From Bog-950 sp035299425 (GTDB taxonomy: Bacteria > Bacteroidota > Bacteroidia > Chitinophagales > LD1), in assembly GCA_035299425.1 (NCBI GenBank), contig DATGWP010000077.1, forward strand, positions 1 to 64,000: DNA of 64,000 nucleotides, written 5' to 3'. This document shows positions 33,837 through 43,600 of this stretch, one piece after another; the first letter of the stretch is position 1; the number at the start of each line of letters is the position of its first letter. The notes under the pieces are model-generated. The model was given only the letters and a program-made list of their open reading frames with translations, searched no databases and had not been told where the DNA came from. A program made the translations under genes and the position numbers.

Positions 33837-34231
33837 TTTACCCAATCTGATAGTGATATAAGTTTTATTTTATTTACCTGTTTCATGTTTAATAGGGGCT
33901 TATCTCTGGTAACAAGGTAATGTGACTTTACGGTATAGGCAAGGTCAAAAAGGTAATTGTCTTTTATATCTGGAGCGCGGTCAAATCTTAAATCAATTTC
34001 TGTTTCAGTGGTTACGGCTTTGATAAACCGAAGATAGGCAGATACTGGCTCTGTAAGAAGAACCTTAATCCTATCTCTGGAAAGTACATCTTTAACTTCT
34101 GCAATCAGTTCAGGACATACATAGATTGTAACTCCGCAATCTTTATACCAGGTTACTAATAAGTCTAAATTTTTACTGATGATAAGAGATACGAAAATAT
34201 TCGTATCCAGTACAACCTTATCGGTTTTCAT
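33821..34231 (-). CDS. PIN-domain toxin of a toxin-antitoxin pair
   Basis: 136 residues. The PIN family toxin pattern is clear: VVLDTNIFVSLIISKN with the first Asp, ELIAEVKDVLSRDRI, RFDRAPDIKDNYLFDLAYTVKSHYLVTRDKPLL with the central and C-terminal acidic cluster. These ribonucleases cut tRNA or mRNA when free of antitoxin. The ATG overlaps the stop of the upstream antitoxin gene by four bases (ATGA), indicating translational coupling. The last four residues and stop come from a dispersed repeat fragment. Confidence 0.85.
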   Translation of the reverse strand: MKTDKVVLDTNIFVSLIISKNLDLLVTWYKDCGVTIYVCPELIAEVKDVLSRDRIKVLLTEPVSAYLRFIKAVTTETEIDLRFDRAPDIKDNYLFDLAYTVKSHYLVTRDKPLLNMKQVNKIKLISLSDWVKLISA

Positions 34232-34440
34232 TTGCGCTTACGCTTTTTGCGCACATCATTTACTATCTCGCAAATCTCCTCTATAGAAATGGAATTTTTC
34301 TTCACCGATTTATTAAGGCGTTTGGCTTCATCCATTAAAACTTTGCGCTCAAGCGCATCTAATAGCCTTTCCTGGTCGCGTGGCTTTAATGCCTCCACGT
34401 AATCGCTGATTTTGGCAACAGTATTTGTAGTAAAATCCAT
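34228..34440 (-). CDS. Antitoxin partner of the PIN toxin
   Basis: 70 residues, helical and charged (ALKPRDQERLLDALERKVLMDEAKRLNKSVKKN, ending VRKKRKRK). It precedes the toxin with a four-base overlap, the usual order for antitoxin-toxin operons. The N-terminal KISDYVEALKPRDQERLLDALE stretch resembles small antitoxins annotated next to PIN toxins in Bacteroidota. DNA-binding autoregulation is likely, though no operator could be picked out. TATCTTCG, near the -7 consensus, lies 4 bases before the ATG. Confidence 0.78.
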   Translation of the reverse strand: MDFTTNTVAKISDYVEALKPRDQERLLDALERKVLMDEAKRLNKSVKKNSISIEEICEIVNDVRKKRKRK

Positions 34441-34472
34441 GTATCGAAGATAGTAAAATGCGGCGACACTGC

Positions 34473-35864
34473 CTACACCGATGGGTTCATATGCCTTACC
34501 GCCGCCTCAAACTCATCCTCGCTGCCCTTTATCCAGTTTAGCGCTACTACAGTTTGTTTCTCCAGCGTTACGCCCTGTATGGCGTAAAACATCTGGCCCT
34601 GGCTATAGCGCACCGCTACTATGTATACCTGCTGGTCTACGGCAAGGTCATCAAAACGGCTATAACCCACGCAGTTGTTGCCGCGCACTATGGCGTTTTT
34701 GTTCTTTACCACGAGGCGCACATCGCAGTCGGCATCGTCCTGTATTATCACATCGGCTTTGGTGCCCTGTGTATTGGTAATACGGCTGCAGGCTATCCAG
34801 CCCAGTTTATCAAACCTCTGGGTAAACACCTTATCGGTAAACACCACATCACTTTTATCGCTTACCAGTGGTATTATGCTGTTATCCGAGAAAGCAACTA
34901 TCACCTGGTCTTTGCGGCGCAGGTTAAAATCTACATTCAGCTTCACCTGTGCACTTACCTTGCGTTTGCCGTAGGTAGCAGGTTTCCATTTAGGCATTTG
35001 CTCCAGCGTGGTTATTATCTCCTCTCTAAAAGTTTTGTATGCCGAGCCGCAGTTTACATCGCGTACCTTACCGTTTTTGTCTACCGTAAACGTTACCTCT
35101 ACATTACCCGAAAGCTCGTTGCGCTTGGCCTCTTCCGGGTACTCCAGTTGCGCCAGCAGGTAGTTATCCAGTGTGTAGCCTTTGTAATTAAACTCGGGCT
35201 TATACAGTTGTGTCTTGGCAGCGCCGGCCAGGGCATCGCTGGTAGTGCCGGTGGCTGGTATCCAGCTGGTGTTATTTTGCACCTGTGTACCATAGTAAAA
35301 ACGGTAGCCATCGTTGCCGTTCACCGCAAAAGGAAACTCTATGTTTATCTCTTCGCCTTCTTTAAGCTCTACCCTTTCGCCATTGCAGGTGGCCGACACA
35401 TACACAGCCGCCCTGGTTTCCAGCACCTTGTTGCCCATGGTGGTGGTCAGGTTCTCTTCCAGCATTTCGCCGGTGGTGTAGCACTCCTTCAGCTCAATAT
35501 CAATATCGGAGGTTACTTCGCGGCCATCTTTAAAGGTAAAGCTGCTGGGCGCTACCGATATGCGGGTGCCGTACTCGCCCTGTAGCTCGTTCAGCTCTAT
35601 AGGCTTAATACTAAAGTGCTGGGGCTGGGCCTGCATGGCGGCCAATAGCTTAAGTATGGCCTTGCTTTGTTTAAGGGGCACATCTTTATCGCGCGGCTCA
35701 AACTTCAAATAATAATCCTTGGCATTGGGGGCAGTGTTAAACGATTGCAGGGCCGTTTGGGTAAACGTATCGGTAACTACAGCATGCTCGGTGCTCTGCT
35801 CGCCGGTTTGGTTGCAGGCCGCAAAAAACAGGATTGCCACTATCAGGGGTAAGCATTTCTTCAT
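34473..35864 (-). CDS. Lipoprotein with TonB C-terminal-like domain
   Basis: 463 residues. Signal MKKCLPLIVAILFFAACNQTG with lipobox FAAC (Cys17). Residues about 225-320 match a TonB_C domain (LLAQLEYPEEAKRNELSGNVEVTFTVDKNG, GKRKVSAQVKLNVDFNL), the part that in TonB touches outer-membrane receptors. No N-terminal TonB membrane helix or proline spacer is present, so this is not a canonical energy transducer. The regions before (HFSIKPIELNELQGEYGTRI) and after (SRFDDLAVDQQVYIVAVRYSQGQ) are unassigned. Probably envelope-located; the role is unknown. Confidence 0.7.
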   Translation of the reverse strand: MKKCLPLIVAILFFAACNQTGEQSTEHAVVTDTFTQTALQSFNTAPNAKDYYLKFEPRDKDVPLKQSKAILKLLAAMQAQPQHFSIKPIELNELQGEYGTRISVAPSSFTFKDGREVTSDIDIELKECYTTGEMLEENLTTTMGNKVLETRAAVYVSATCNGERVELKEGEEINIEFPFAVNGNDGYRFYYGTQVQNNTSWIPATGTTSDALAGAAKTQLYKPEFNYKGYTLDNYLLAQLEYPEEAKRNELSGNVEVTFTVDKNGKVRDVNCGSAYKTFREEIITTLEQMPKWKPATYGKRKVSAQVKLNVDFNLRRKDQVIVAFSDNSIIPLVSDKSDVVFTDKVFTQRFDKLGWIACSRITNTQGTKADVIIQDDADCDVRLVVKNKNAIVRGNNCVGYSRFDDLAVDQQVYIVAVRYSQGQMFYAIQGVTLEKQTVVALNWIKGSEDEFEAAVRHMNPSV

Positions 35865-36442
35865 AGGCCTGCCGGGTTTTTAATATTTTTAAATATAACG
35901 AAATCTTATTTCAAAATAGTATCTCAATTGCTTTTAGTCAATTCTTTACAAGTTATTTTTTGTATACAAAAATGGACGAGGGCCGCATTCCCCGTAGGTG
36001 CAAGCTTCTAAACCACAACCTGGTAATGGGTTCTAAAACTACCTGAAACAGGTAAAGCTATATACAATTCAAATACTCGCTGGGCACACCCGGTTATTTT
36101 CACCCCAGGGACACCCCTCGTTCGTAAATATTTAAAAATCAATTGTTTGCAAACACAGTGAGGGGACACTTTTTCAAAATTGAACTCTTTTTGCGATAGG
36201 GTGGACACCCCCTTTTATAAGGCTTTTCTGTTGAGTGAAGTGCTATCGGCCTGCCTGTCAACAGTGGCTGGTAAGCGGTAAAACAGGCCGCAGATTACAC
36301 GGTAAACAGCCTTAGCCTAAACTCATAATACATCTATTTCATTTTCCGACTTTTTCGCTTTTATTTGCCGTCCTTTAAAAAAGGAGTGTTTAACAATTAA
36401 AATACCCCGCGTAAAACCGGGATTAAAACCCTAACATCTCAC
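35865..36442. other. Divergent intergenic region with four-box repeat module
   Basis: 578 bases between two divergent genes. The middle holds module R3 copy B (36081-36211). The right 200 bases upstream of the ppiD-like gene are T-rich with TTTATTTG and similar motifs, but no full promoter consensus could be fixed. A 66-codon minus frame at 36008-36208 is translated repeat. Confidence 0.6.
36081..36211. repeat. Four-box repeat module R3, copy B
   Basis: Boxes GGGCACAC (36082), GGGACAC (36108), GGGACAC within GAGGGGACAC (36163), and TGGACAC (36202). ACACTTTTTCAAAA follows box 3 exactly as in copy A at 30989-31104, and the distance from box 2 to box 3 is 55 bases in both. Confidence 0.5.
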
Positions 36443-38581
36443 ATGGCAGTAATAGGTAAAATACGTCAGCGCAGCGGTTTGCTGATTTTCCTTATCGGTC
36501 TTTCAATAGTAGGCTTCCTTATTATGGATGCTACCAATTCGCAAGGCAGTATTCTAAAAGGAAGAAAAGACTCGGTTGGCGAAGTAAACGGCGAGAAGAT
36601 ATCTTACGTTGACTTTAACAAGAAGTACGAAGACAATTTGAAAAGCGCCGAAGACCAGATGCGCGGCCAGCCTATAGCCGAAGAGCAGCGTAACTACATC
36701 CGCACCCAAACGTGGACAGAGATGTTGAACGAGCGTATCTTCAGCAAGGTATACGAGAAACTGGGTATTAACGTAACCAGCGAAGAAATGAGCGAACTGG
36801 CTACCGGCGAAAACGCATCGCAGTATATCAAAGGCGACCAGCAGTTTATGAACCCGCAAACTGGCCAGTTTGACCCATCAAGAGTGCGCTTATACCTAAG
36901 CAGCCTCGACCAGCCGCGCGAAGGAGTAGAGCCGGGTGCTGTGCGTGCACAGTGGTTAAAGTTTGAGGCCCTGCTTAAGCAAAACCAGTTTCAGCAAAAG
37001 TACAATAGCCTTATTACCAAAGGCCTTTATGTACCTACCTGGATGGCCGAAATGACTTACAACGACCAGAACAGATTTGTTGATTTCAAATATGTGTTGT
37101 TGCCTTACGCTGAAGTAAACGAAGCAGATGTAAAAGTTAGCGATGATGATATCAAGAAGTATATCTCTGAACACGCCGCTAAATTCAAGATAGATGAAGA
37201 GACCCGCAAAATTCAGTATGTAACTTTTGATGTTGTACCATCGGGTGCCGATACTGCTGCTACTATCAAGGTACTGGAAGAAAAACGTGCTGAGTTTGCC
37301 GAAGGCAAAAACGCATCTGATGATTCTGTATTTGTAAAAATATACTCTGAAACTCCTTTTGATGAAGTTTACTACGATAAGGACAAACTGTTCTCATCGG
37401 TAAAAGATTCATTCTTCTCGCTGCCGGTAAAATCGATTGTAGGCCCTTATATAGATGGCAACTCGGCCAGACTAGCCAAGATAAGCGACCGCAAAATGAT
37501 ATCAGATTCGGTGCATGTGCGCGAACTGGTAATTTCATTTGCCGGTGTTACATCGCAGGATATAGCTAACCAGAAATTTGCTTTAATGGATAGCATCATC
37601 CGTATGGTAGATACGCTGAAACAAGACTTCGGCATGTTTGCCGCCATGTACTCTGATGACCAAATGGGCAAGATGAGAGGTGGCGATATTGGCTGGGTTA
37701 AGCAGGGCGAAAAAGAAAAGTATTATAACGATATGATTTTCTTCCGTGCGCAAAAAGGCAGAATCTACCGCATACCTTCTCAAAAAGAAAATGCGTTCCA
37801 CTTGGTGCAGGTAGTAGAAGACCGCCCTACAAAAGTAGGTGTACAAGTATCGTACTTTAGCAAAGAGATTATACCTAGCCCTGAAACTGAAAGAACTATC
37901 TACGGCACTGCCACTTCATTTGCATCCGACAATCAGGCTGAAGCTAAATTCCGCGAAGCAGCTAAAAAGCAGAACGTAAAAACTGTAGAACAGCTGAAGA
38001 AAGACGACTGGAACATACAAGGCCTGCCAGGCAATGCACGCGAAGTAGTTAAGTGGGCTTTCGGCGCCAAGAAAGGCGAGGTATCTTCTATATACACAGT
38101 AGATAAGAAACACGTAGTAGCTTTGCTGGATGTAGTACGTGCAGCTGGTGTGCCTGATGTTGACGCTGTACGCGACCAGGTTAAACCGGAAGTTATCCGC
38201 GAAAAGAAATACGAACTGTTGGCTAAAAAGATAAACGATGCCAAGGCATCTTCTATCGATGATTTAGCTGCTAAGGTGGGCAAACCTGCGCTGGATGCTA
38301 CACATGTATCATTTGCTTCTCCGGCCATAAACAATGCTTACGAGCCTAATGTAGTAGGTACGGCATTGGCCACTGCTACGGGCAAGTTATCGGCTGCTAT
38401 TAAAGGCAATGAAGGTGTATTTGCCGTGCAACCGGTAAATGTGCAGGAGCCGGTTAAGCAAACCGACTATACCAGCTATACTTTCCAAATGGCTCAACAA
38501 CTGCAGGGCAAAACACGCTTTGCCAACGAGGTTCAAAAGAAACTATCGAAGGTAAAAGACGACCGCTCTGAGTTCTTCTAA
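36443..38581 (+). CDS. PpiD/SurA-type periplasmic peptidyl-prolyl isomerase
   Basis: 712 residues. One membrane helix near the N-terminus (SGLLIFLIGLSIVGFLIMDATN, about 13-34) and then a SurA-N-like chaperone domain (GEVNGEKISYVDFNKKYEDNL, QTWTEMLNERIFSKVYEKLGI). A parvulin domain follows at about residues 352-460: VHVRELVISFAG, FGMFAAMYSDDQMGKMRGGDIGWVKQGE, PSQKENAFHLVQVVEDR. Parvulins isomerise X-Pro bonds; PpiD-type proteins act on outer-membrane proteins as they leave the Sec channel. This agrees with a large surface-export load in this organism. A terminator follows the stop. Confidence 0.88.
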   Translation: MAVIGKIRQRSGLLIFLIGLSIVGFLIMDATNSQGSILKGRKDSVGEVNGEKISYVDFNKKYEDNLKSAEDQMRGQPIAEEQRNYIRTQTWTEMLNERIFSKVYEKLGINVTSEEMSELATGENASQYIKGDQQFMNPQTGQFDPSRVRLYLSSLDQPREGVEPGAVRAQWLKFEALLKQNQFQQKYNSLITKGLYVPTWMAEMTYNDQNRFVDFKYVLLPYAEVNEADVKVSDDDIKKYISEHAAKFKIDEETRKIQYVTFDVVPSGADTAATIKVLEEKRAEFAEGKNASDDSVFVKIYSETPFDEVYYDKDKLFSSVKDSFFSLPVKSIVGPYIDGNSARLAKISDRKMISDSVHVRELVISFAGVTSQDIANQKFALMDSIIRMVDTLKQDFGMFAAMYSDDQMGKMRGGDIGWVKQGEKEKYYNDMIFFRAQKGRIYRIPSQKENAFHLVQVVEDRPTKVGVQVSYFSKEIIPSPETERTIYGTATSFASDNQAEAKFREAAKKQNVKTVEQLKKDDWNIQGLPGNAREVVKWAFGAKKGEVSSIYTVDKKHVVALLDVVRAAGVPDVDAVRDQVKPEVIREKKYELLAKKINDAKASSIDDLAAKVGKPALDATHVSFASPAINNAYEPNVVGTALATATGKLSAAIKGNEGVFAVQPVNVQEPVKQTDYTSYTFQMAQQLQGKTRFANEVQKKLSKVKDDRSEFF

Positions 38582-38600
38582 ATCACTAATCAAGGATATT

Positions 38601-38633
38601 AAAACAGGCCCATGCATTGCACGGGCCTGTTTT
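38601..38633 (+). terminator. Terminator after the ppiD-like gene
   Basis: AAAACAGGCCC and GGGCCTGTTTT form a perfect 11-bp stem over an 11-base loop, 20 bases after the stop, continuing into TTGTTTTA. Confidence 0.85.
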
Positions 38634-38698
38634 GTTTTATGGTAAAGTATAGATGTTATCTTTTCCCTAAACAGCATCGCTGTATCTATAATGTATAT

Positions 38699-38706
38699 TA
38701 CCTTTG
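38699..38706 (+). promoter_or_regulatory. Putative -7 element of the DUF2480 gene
   Basis: TACCTTTG matches TAnnTTTG and ends 4 bases before the ATG at 38711. No clear -33. Confidence 0.4.
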
Positions 38707-38710
38707 CACC

Positions 38711-39235
38711 ATGGAAAATGTAAAGCCTATAGTAAACCGGGTGGCCCAAAACACCAGCCTGGCAACCATTGATTTGGAAGAGTACTATCCAAAGCAGGAA
38801 GAGATTGTGGCTATTGACCTGAAGGCGTTCCTGTTTAAAGAATTGATACTACGCGAAGCCGATTTCCGCGAAACGGTAAAGAATACCAACTGGAGCCAAT
38901 ATACCGGTCAATACGTAGTGCTGTTTTGTTCTGCCAATGCTATAATTCCTATGTGGGCATATATGATATTAAGCGCTGAGCTTACTCCTTATGCCAAAGA
39001 CATTGCCTGCAGTCCGCCTGAGCATGCGGCCGATATTTTTCTGTACCGCAACATTGCCAAACTAAATGCAGACGATTTTAAAGACAAGCGCGTTATAGTA
39101 AAAGGCTGCGGCGACAGGCAAATACCCGAGGCGGCATTTGTGCAGATAGCACAGCAGCTAACAAAAGTAGTACGTGCGCTTATGTATGGCGAGGCTTGCT
39201 CATCGGTACCGGTGTTTAAAAAAGTAGTGTCATAA
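38711..39235 (+). CDS. DUF2480 family protein
   Basis: 174 residues from the ATG at 38711 (MENVKPIVNRVAQNTSLATIDLEEYYPKQEE). The open frame reaches back to 38612, but that part passes through the upstream terminator, so the internal ATG is right. The features I recall for DUF2480 are present: IDLKAFLFKELILREADFRE, YVVLFCSANAIIPMWAYMIL, and KRVIVKGCGDRQIPEAAFVQ. The family is widespread in Bacteroidota and has no known function; two conserved Cys (CSANA, KGCGD) are worth noting. Cytoplasmic, no signal peptide. Confidence 0.85.
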   Translation: MENVKPIVNRVAQNTSLATIDLEEYYPKQEEIVAIDLKAFLFKELILREADFRETVKNTNWSQYTGQYVVLFCSANAIIPMWAYMILSAELTPYAKDIACSPPEHAADIFLYRNIAKLNADDFKDKRVIVKGCGDRQIPEAAFVQIAQQLTKVVRALMYGEACSSVPVFKKVVS

Positions 39236-39290
39236 AGCTGTTATCTGTGTAATCTCGTATTTTACATCCTGTATTTATCAATCCTAAGCA

Positions 39291-40256
39291 ATGAAGTTTG
39301 AAAAAAAATATATAATCCCTCTTTCGGTAGGCTTGTTACTTATAATTGGTATTGCCTCGGCAGCTATCATTATAAAGAGAACTGCAGCCCCCGGCGCGGT
39401 TAACATATTCGAAAGCACAAAATCTGAGACGCCCGGCCTGCGTTGGACCGGCGGTGATGATAGCACTGACAGGGTATCGCCCATACATGTAGAAGGTGAG
39501 TTGTTTTTTGCCGGCGAGCGCGTACCATTGGAAGACCCGGATGTGCGCGAGCGCCTGGAACGCGAACTGCACCTGAATACCTTTTGGCACAGCAATACTA
39601 TAATGGCTATGAAAATGGCAAACCGGTATTTTGGCGATATAGAAAAAATACTGGCCGACAACGGCGTGCCATCTGATTTTAAATACCTACCCTTGATTGA
39701 AAGCAACTTCCGTAACGATGTATCGCCTGCAGGTGCGGTTGGTTTCTGGCAGTTTGTAGCCGCCACCGGCAAAAATCACCATCTGGAGATAAACGGCGAA
39801 GTAGACGAACGGTACAATATTGAGAAGTCTACTGTAGCTGCCTGCAATTACTTAAAGGGCGCTAAAGAAGACTTAGGTAGCTGGACCCTGGCCGCGGCCT
39901 CCTACAACTTGGGGGTGCCCGGCATGAAAGCCCGTGTGCGCGACCAGAAGATCAATAACTTCTACGAAATGTACTTTAACCCCGAAACCTCGCGCTATAT
40001 TTTTCGCATGCTGGCCATGAAAATCATTTTCAGCAATGTAGAAAAAGCCGGTTTTGATATTAGGGCAGACGAACTTTACCAGCCTTATAAGTACAAAATA
40101 GTAGAAGTAGATACCGGCATACCCAGCATAGCCGATTTTGCTGCCCAGTATGGCCTGCGCTACAAGCACATTAAAATACTTAATACCTGGCTGCGCGAGG
40201 CCAAACTGACCAATAAGGAACGCAAAAAATACCAGATTAAGATACTGGAGAAATAG
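39291..40256 (+). CDS. Lytic transglycosylase (MltD/SLT-like)
   Basis: 321 residues. N-terminal membrane anchor or signal (IIPLSVGLLLIIGIASAAIIIK). The SLT domain spans about residues 110-240: GVPSDFKYLPLIESNFRNDVSPAGAVGFWQFVAATGKNH, with the catalytic Glu in LIESNF, then STVAACNYLKGAKEDLGSWTLAAASYNLGVPGMK. The final 50 residues (IPSIADFAAQYGLRYKHIKILNTWLR) resemble a degenerate LysM. It cleaves peptidoglycan between MurNAc and GlcNAc to make 1,6-anhydro ends. Monocistronic; ends 60 bases before the tRNA promoter. Confidence 0.9.
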   Translation: MKFEKKYIIPLSVGLLLIIGIASAAIIIKRTAAPGAVNIFESTKSETPGLRWTGGDDSTDRVSPIHVEGELFFAGERVPLEDPDVRERLERELHLNTFWHSNTIMAMKMANRYFGDIEKILADNGVPSDFKYLPLIESNFRNDVSPAGAVGFWQFVAATGKNHHLEINGEVDERYNIEKSTVAACNYLKGAKEDLGSWTLAAASYNLGVPGMKARVRDQKINNFYEMYFNPETSRYIFRMLAMKIIFSNVEKAGFDIRADELYQPYKYKIVEVDTGIPSIADFAAQYGLRYKHIKILNTWLREAKLTNKERKKYQIKILEK

Positions 40257-40318
40257 CCTGGCAGGTATATACCATCAAAACTCCATACAAATTAATTTTT
40301 CATCAAAATGCCACTTCA

Positions 40319-40349
40319 TTTGTAATAGTGAAGGAGAATTTTAATTTTG
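40319..40349 (+). promoter_or_regulatory. Promoter of tRNA-Phe (TTTG-N19-TAATTTTG)
   Basis: TTTG at 40319-40322, a 19-base spacer, and TAATTTTG at 40342-40349 match the Bacteroidota -33/-7 consensus exactly. The tRNA begins 20 bases downstream. This is the best promoter in the window. Confidence 0.75.
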
Positions 40350-40368
40350 TCGTCCCTAAAACGGGAAT

Positions 40369-40441
40369 GGTTTGGTAGCTCAGTTGGTAGAGCAATAGAC
40401 TGAAAATCTATGTGTCGGGGGTTCAATTCCCTCCCAAACCA
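40369..40441 (+). tRNA. tRNA-Phe (GAA)
   Basis: 73 bases with complete cloverleaf: acceptor GGTTTGG/CCAAACC, D arm GCTC-AGTTGGTA-GAGC, anticodon stem ATAGA/TCTAT with loop CTGAAAA giving anticodon GAA, T arm GGGGG-TTCAATT-CCCTC. The 3' CCA is not encoded (ACA follows). A terminator follows immediately. Confidence 0.97.
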
Positions 40442-40443
40442 CA

Positions 40444-40480
40444 ATAAAAGGCAGCCTGATGCAAATCAGCTGCCTTTTAT
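40444..40480 (+). terminator. Terminator of tRNA-Phe
   Basis: ATAAAAGGCAGC and GCTGCCTTTTAT are perfect 12-bp complements over a 13-base loop, followed by GTTTTT. Confidence 0.85.
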
Positions 40481-40641
40481 GTTTTTAGCGACTTATACCA
40501 AGGCTATTATCAGTGCTTTTGCACGTAAGATTCTCTTTACCGATTTTCCGGTTACGTGCTTTTTAGCTGTTGTCGCTTACAACAGTGGTATTGCCCTGTA
40601 GTTTAATGTCTTTACCCGCGTAAGAAATGCTCTATTCTTGC

Positions 40642-40672
40642 TTGTGGCGCAGCTTGGTTGTTATAACCTTTG
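40642..40672 (+). promoter_or_regulatory. Putative promoter of the PKD-repeat gene
   Basis: CTTG ending at 40644, a 19-base spacer and TAACCTTTG at 40664-40672. The -7 has one extra base compared with TAnnTTTG. It lies 27 bases before the ATG. Confidence 0.45.
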
Positions 40673-40699
40673 CACCAAGAAAATGCTAAAACAATTATT

Positions 40700-43600
40700 A
40701 TGAAAACAACAAAAACACTTTTACTGCTTATGCTGCTGTATGCAGCGGGCATGGTAAACGCACAATGTGTGTGGTACTATCCCACCTACCAGGGTGGAGG
40801 AACTTATTCTTTTACTGTGTACGGCGATTCGGCAGGCATAAGCCCCTCCTACGCCTGGACATTCGACGATGGAGGCACCGCTACCGGCCCTAATGTGCAG
40901 CACACCTTTACTACCTCGGGTATGCACGGCTGGTGCCTTAATTACAGCGGCAGTTGTAACGTAACTCTTTGCGATTCGCAATATGTAAACGTATGTGACT
41001 GGCCGGTGAGTGTAACACATACGGAGGGCGATACAGTGGTTAGCTTTGGTGTGCAGGGCGTACAACCAGGATGGACTTACAGCTGGGATTTTCCTGATGG
41101 AGTACCATCAACTTCTACGTCGGCTACGCCTACTATTTCCTTCCCCGGCCCGGGCAATCATTGGGGTAACCTGGAGATAACTACCCCCAACGGCTGCATC
41201 TTCCACGCCAATGCCAGTGTTAATATAACAGTAGAAAACACTACAGGCAATTGTAACCCATGGGCGTACGCCTCTACCGGAAACTTCGGGCAGGTTAGCT
41301 TTGTTGTTTTTACCGATAGTGGCGCTACCATCCCTACTTACCAATGGGATTTTGGCGATGGTACCGGCAGCAACCAGCAAAACCCTCAACATACTTATAC
41401 CACATCGGGCACTTACACCTACTGCGTAGATTACAACGGCCCTAACTGTAGTGGCAACATATGCCGCACAATAGAGGTGGATGTATGCAGTGCAGGCACC
41501 TCTATAACTTACACTACGGTAGATTCTACTGCCACACTTACACTAAACGGCGCACCGGCAGGCAGTACTTATGCATGGTCTTTCCCCGATGGAAACATAA
41601 CTACCTCTACTACGGCATCACCTGTGGTGGTGTTTCCGGGAGTAGGCAATTACAATGTTTCGGTTACTATTACCACACCGGGCGGCTGCACACTTACCAG
41701 CACCCAAACGGTAAGCATAGTAGGCGGCGGCTGCCAGGGCTGGGCTTATGTGCAGGCAATAAACGGTGACCATGTAACATTCTTCGCAGCCGGCGATTCG
41801 GTGGGTGGCTTGCCGGCCAGTTTCAACTGGGACTTTGGCGATGGCACAACAGCTACCGGCCAATCTGTTTCGCATACTTACCCGGCCAGTGGCAATTATC
41901 AATATTGCGTTACCTTAAATGGCAACATGTGTACTAGCACAATTTGCGATACCGTAGCGATAGATGTTTGCCAGTTTACTACCAGCATTTATACTACAGG
42001 CGCGATAAATACCAGCGCCACATTTGGCCTAACAGGTGCCGCAGCAGGGTGGTCCTATCAATGGAGTTTTCCCGGAGGAACACCTTCTAGCTCAACAGCT
42101 GCTAATCCTACCGTTACATTTCCGGCTTATGGCACCTATACAGCCAATGTTACGGTAACTACCGGTGCCGGATGTGTGCAAAATGCAACCCATACATTCA
42201 CCTTTACCGACCCATGCCAGGTGCTCGTATCCGCTAATCAAACCTTTGGCGGAGATTTTCATTTTCATGCCTATACCGATACGGTTGGCTGGCTTGGAAC
42301 TTACACCTGGGATTTTGGTGACGGAACAACCGGGACCGGTGCCTATCCTTTTCACGCCTATCAAACCAGCGGCACTTATATATATTGTGTAAACTATAAT
42401 AATACTGCTGCCGGCTGCGCAGGCACACTTTGCGATACATTGGTTGTAGATATATGCGATCAACACGCTGCAATTAATGTTTATTTGGATGGCAATACGG
42501 CTTATTTCAATGTATATGCCGATTCTCTGGCTATGTGGGATTATACATGGAATTTCGGTGCAGCATCGCCTTCTACCTCTACCGATGCGCGCCCTTCTAT
42601 TACTTTTCCCTCTGCGGGCACTTATCCAATTACGGCAGATTATATAACGCATAATGGCTGTAGTGGCACACTTACATATACCATAGGTTTTTCGGCCCCT
42701 GCCGGCCAGTGTGACACGGCCTTTGAGGTTACTAATATTGCCGGTAACTACTACACTTATTTCACTCCGGTGGATTCAGGTACAGGGCAAAACACAATTA
42801 CATGGATGTTTGGCGATAACAGCAGCGGCCCTTATGCAGGGCCCAGTACTTATCACCATTACAATATTGCCGGCAGCTACGATGCTTGTATGACAGATAA
42901 GGGCCCGGGTTGTATTGCAGTAAATTGTAAAACAGTGATTATAGCCGGCCCGCAGGTAACTGTAGCTGTAGGTGGTACGGTAACTAAAAACGGCACCCCT
43001 CAATCTGCTTGTTATGCGCAGGTATTTCTGATAAAAGATTCTGCCGGATACCTGAGCGCTGTAGATACGTTTATATTGAATGGCGATACAGGTAACTGTT
43101 ATGGCGATTATTATTTCCCCCATTTACCAGCAGGCACTTATTATACAAAGGCAGCACTGCTACCGGCCGACCCGGGTTATGCTGATTACATGCCTACTTA
43201 TAGTGTGCAGGAGTTAAATTGGGCTGATGCAGCACCAGTAAACGTTACTATTGGATCTGCCTATACCAATATAAACCTGCTACCGGGCACTAACCCCGGC
43301 GGACCGGGTTTTGTAGAGGGATGGGTTACTCAAGGTGCAGGGTTGGGCATTGGCGGCGGCGCTGATGAATCGCGGGGTGCAGGCGACCCTATGGCTGGCA
43401 TTCAGATTAACCTGCTGAACAATGCAGGCGCTCCGGTGGCGTATACCTACAGCGATGCTACAGGCCACTTTAGCTTTGGCAGTCTTGCACTGGGTACTTA
43501 TAGTATCTATGCCGAAGTCATTAGCAAGGTGCCTTTAGAGCTTACGTTTACGTTAACTCAAAACAATCCATCGGTAAATAACATAATGATAACGGTGAAC

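Noticed and set aside
34554..35585. 343-codon plus-strand open frame
   Set aside because: It lies fully antisense to the TonB_C-like lipoprotein, has odd composition (Tyr/His/Val rich, no domain) and no start signal; it is a shadow frame.
34473..35864. Canonical TonB energy transducer
   Set aside because: Lipoprotein signal instead of a membrane helix, no proline spacer, and no exbB/exbD nearby.
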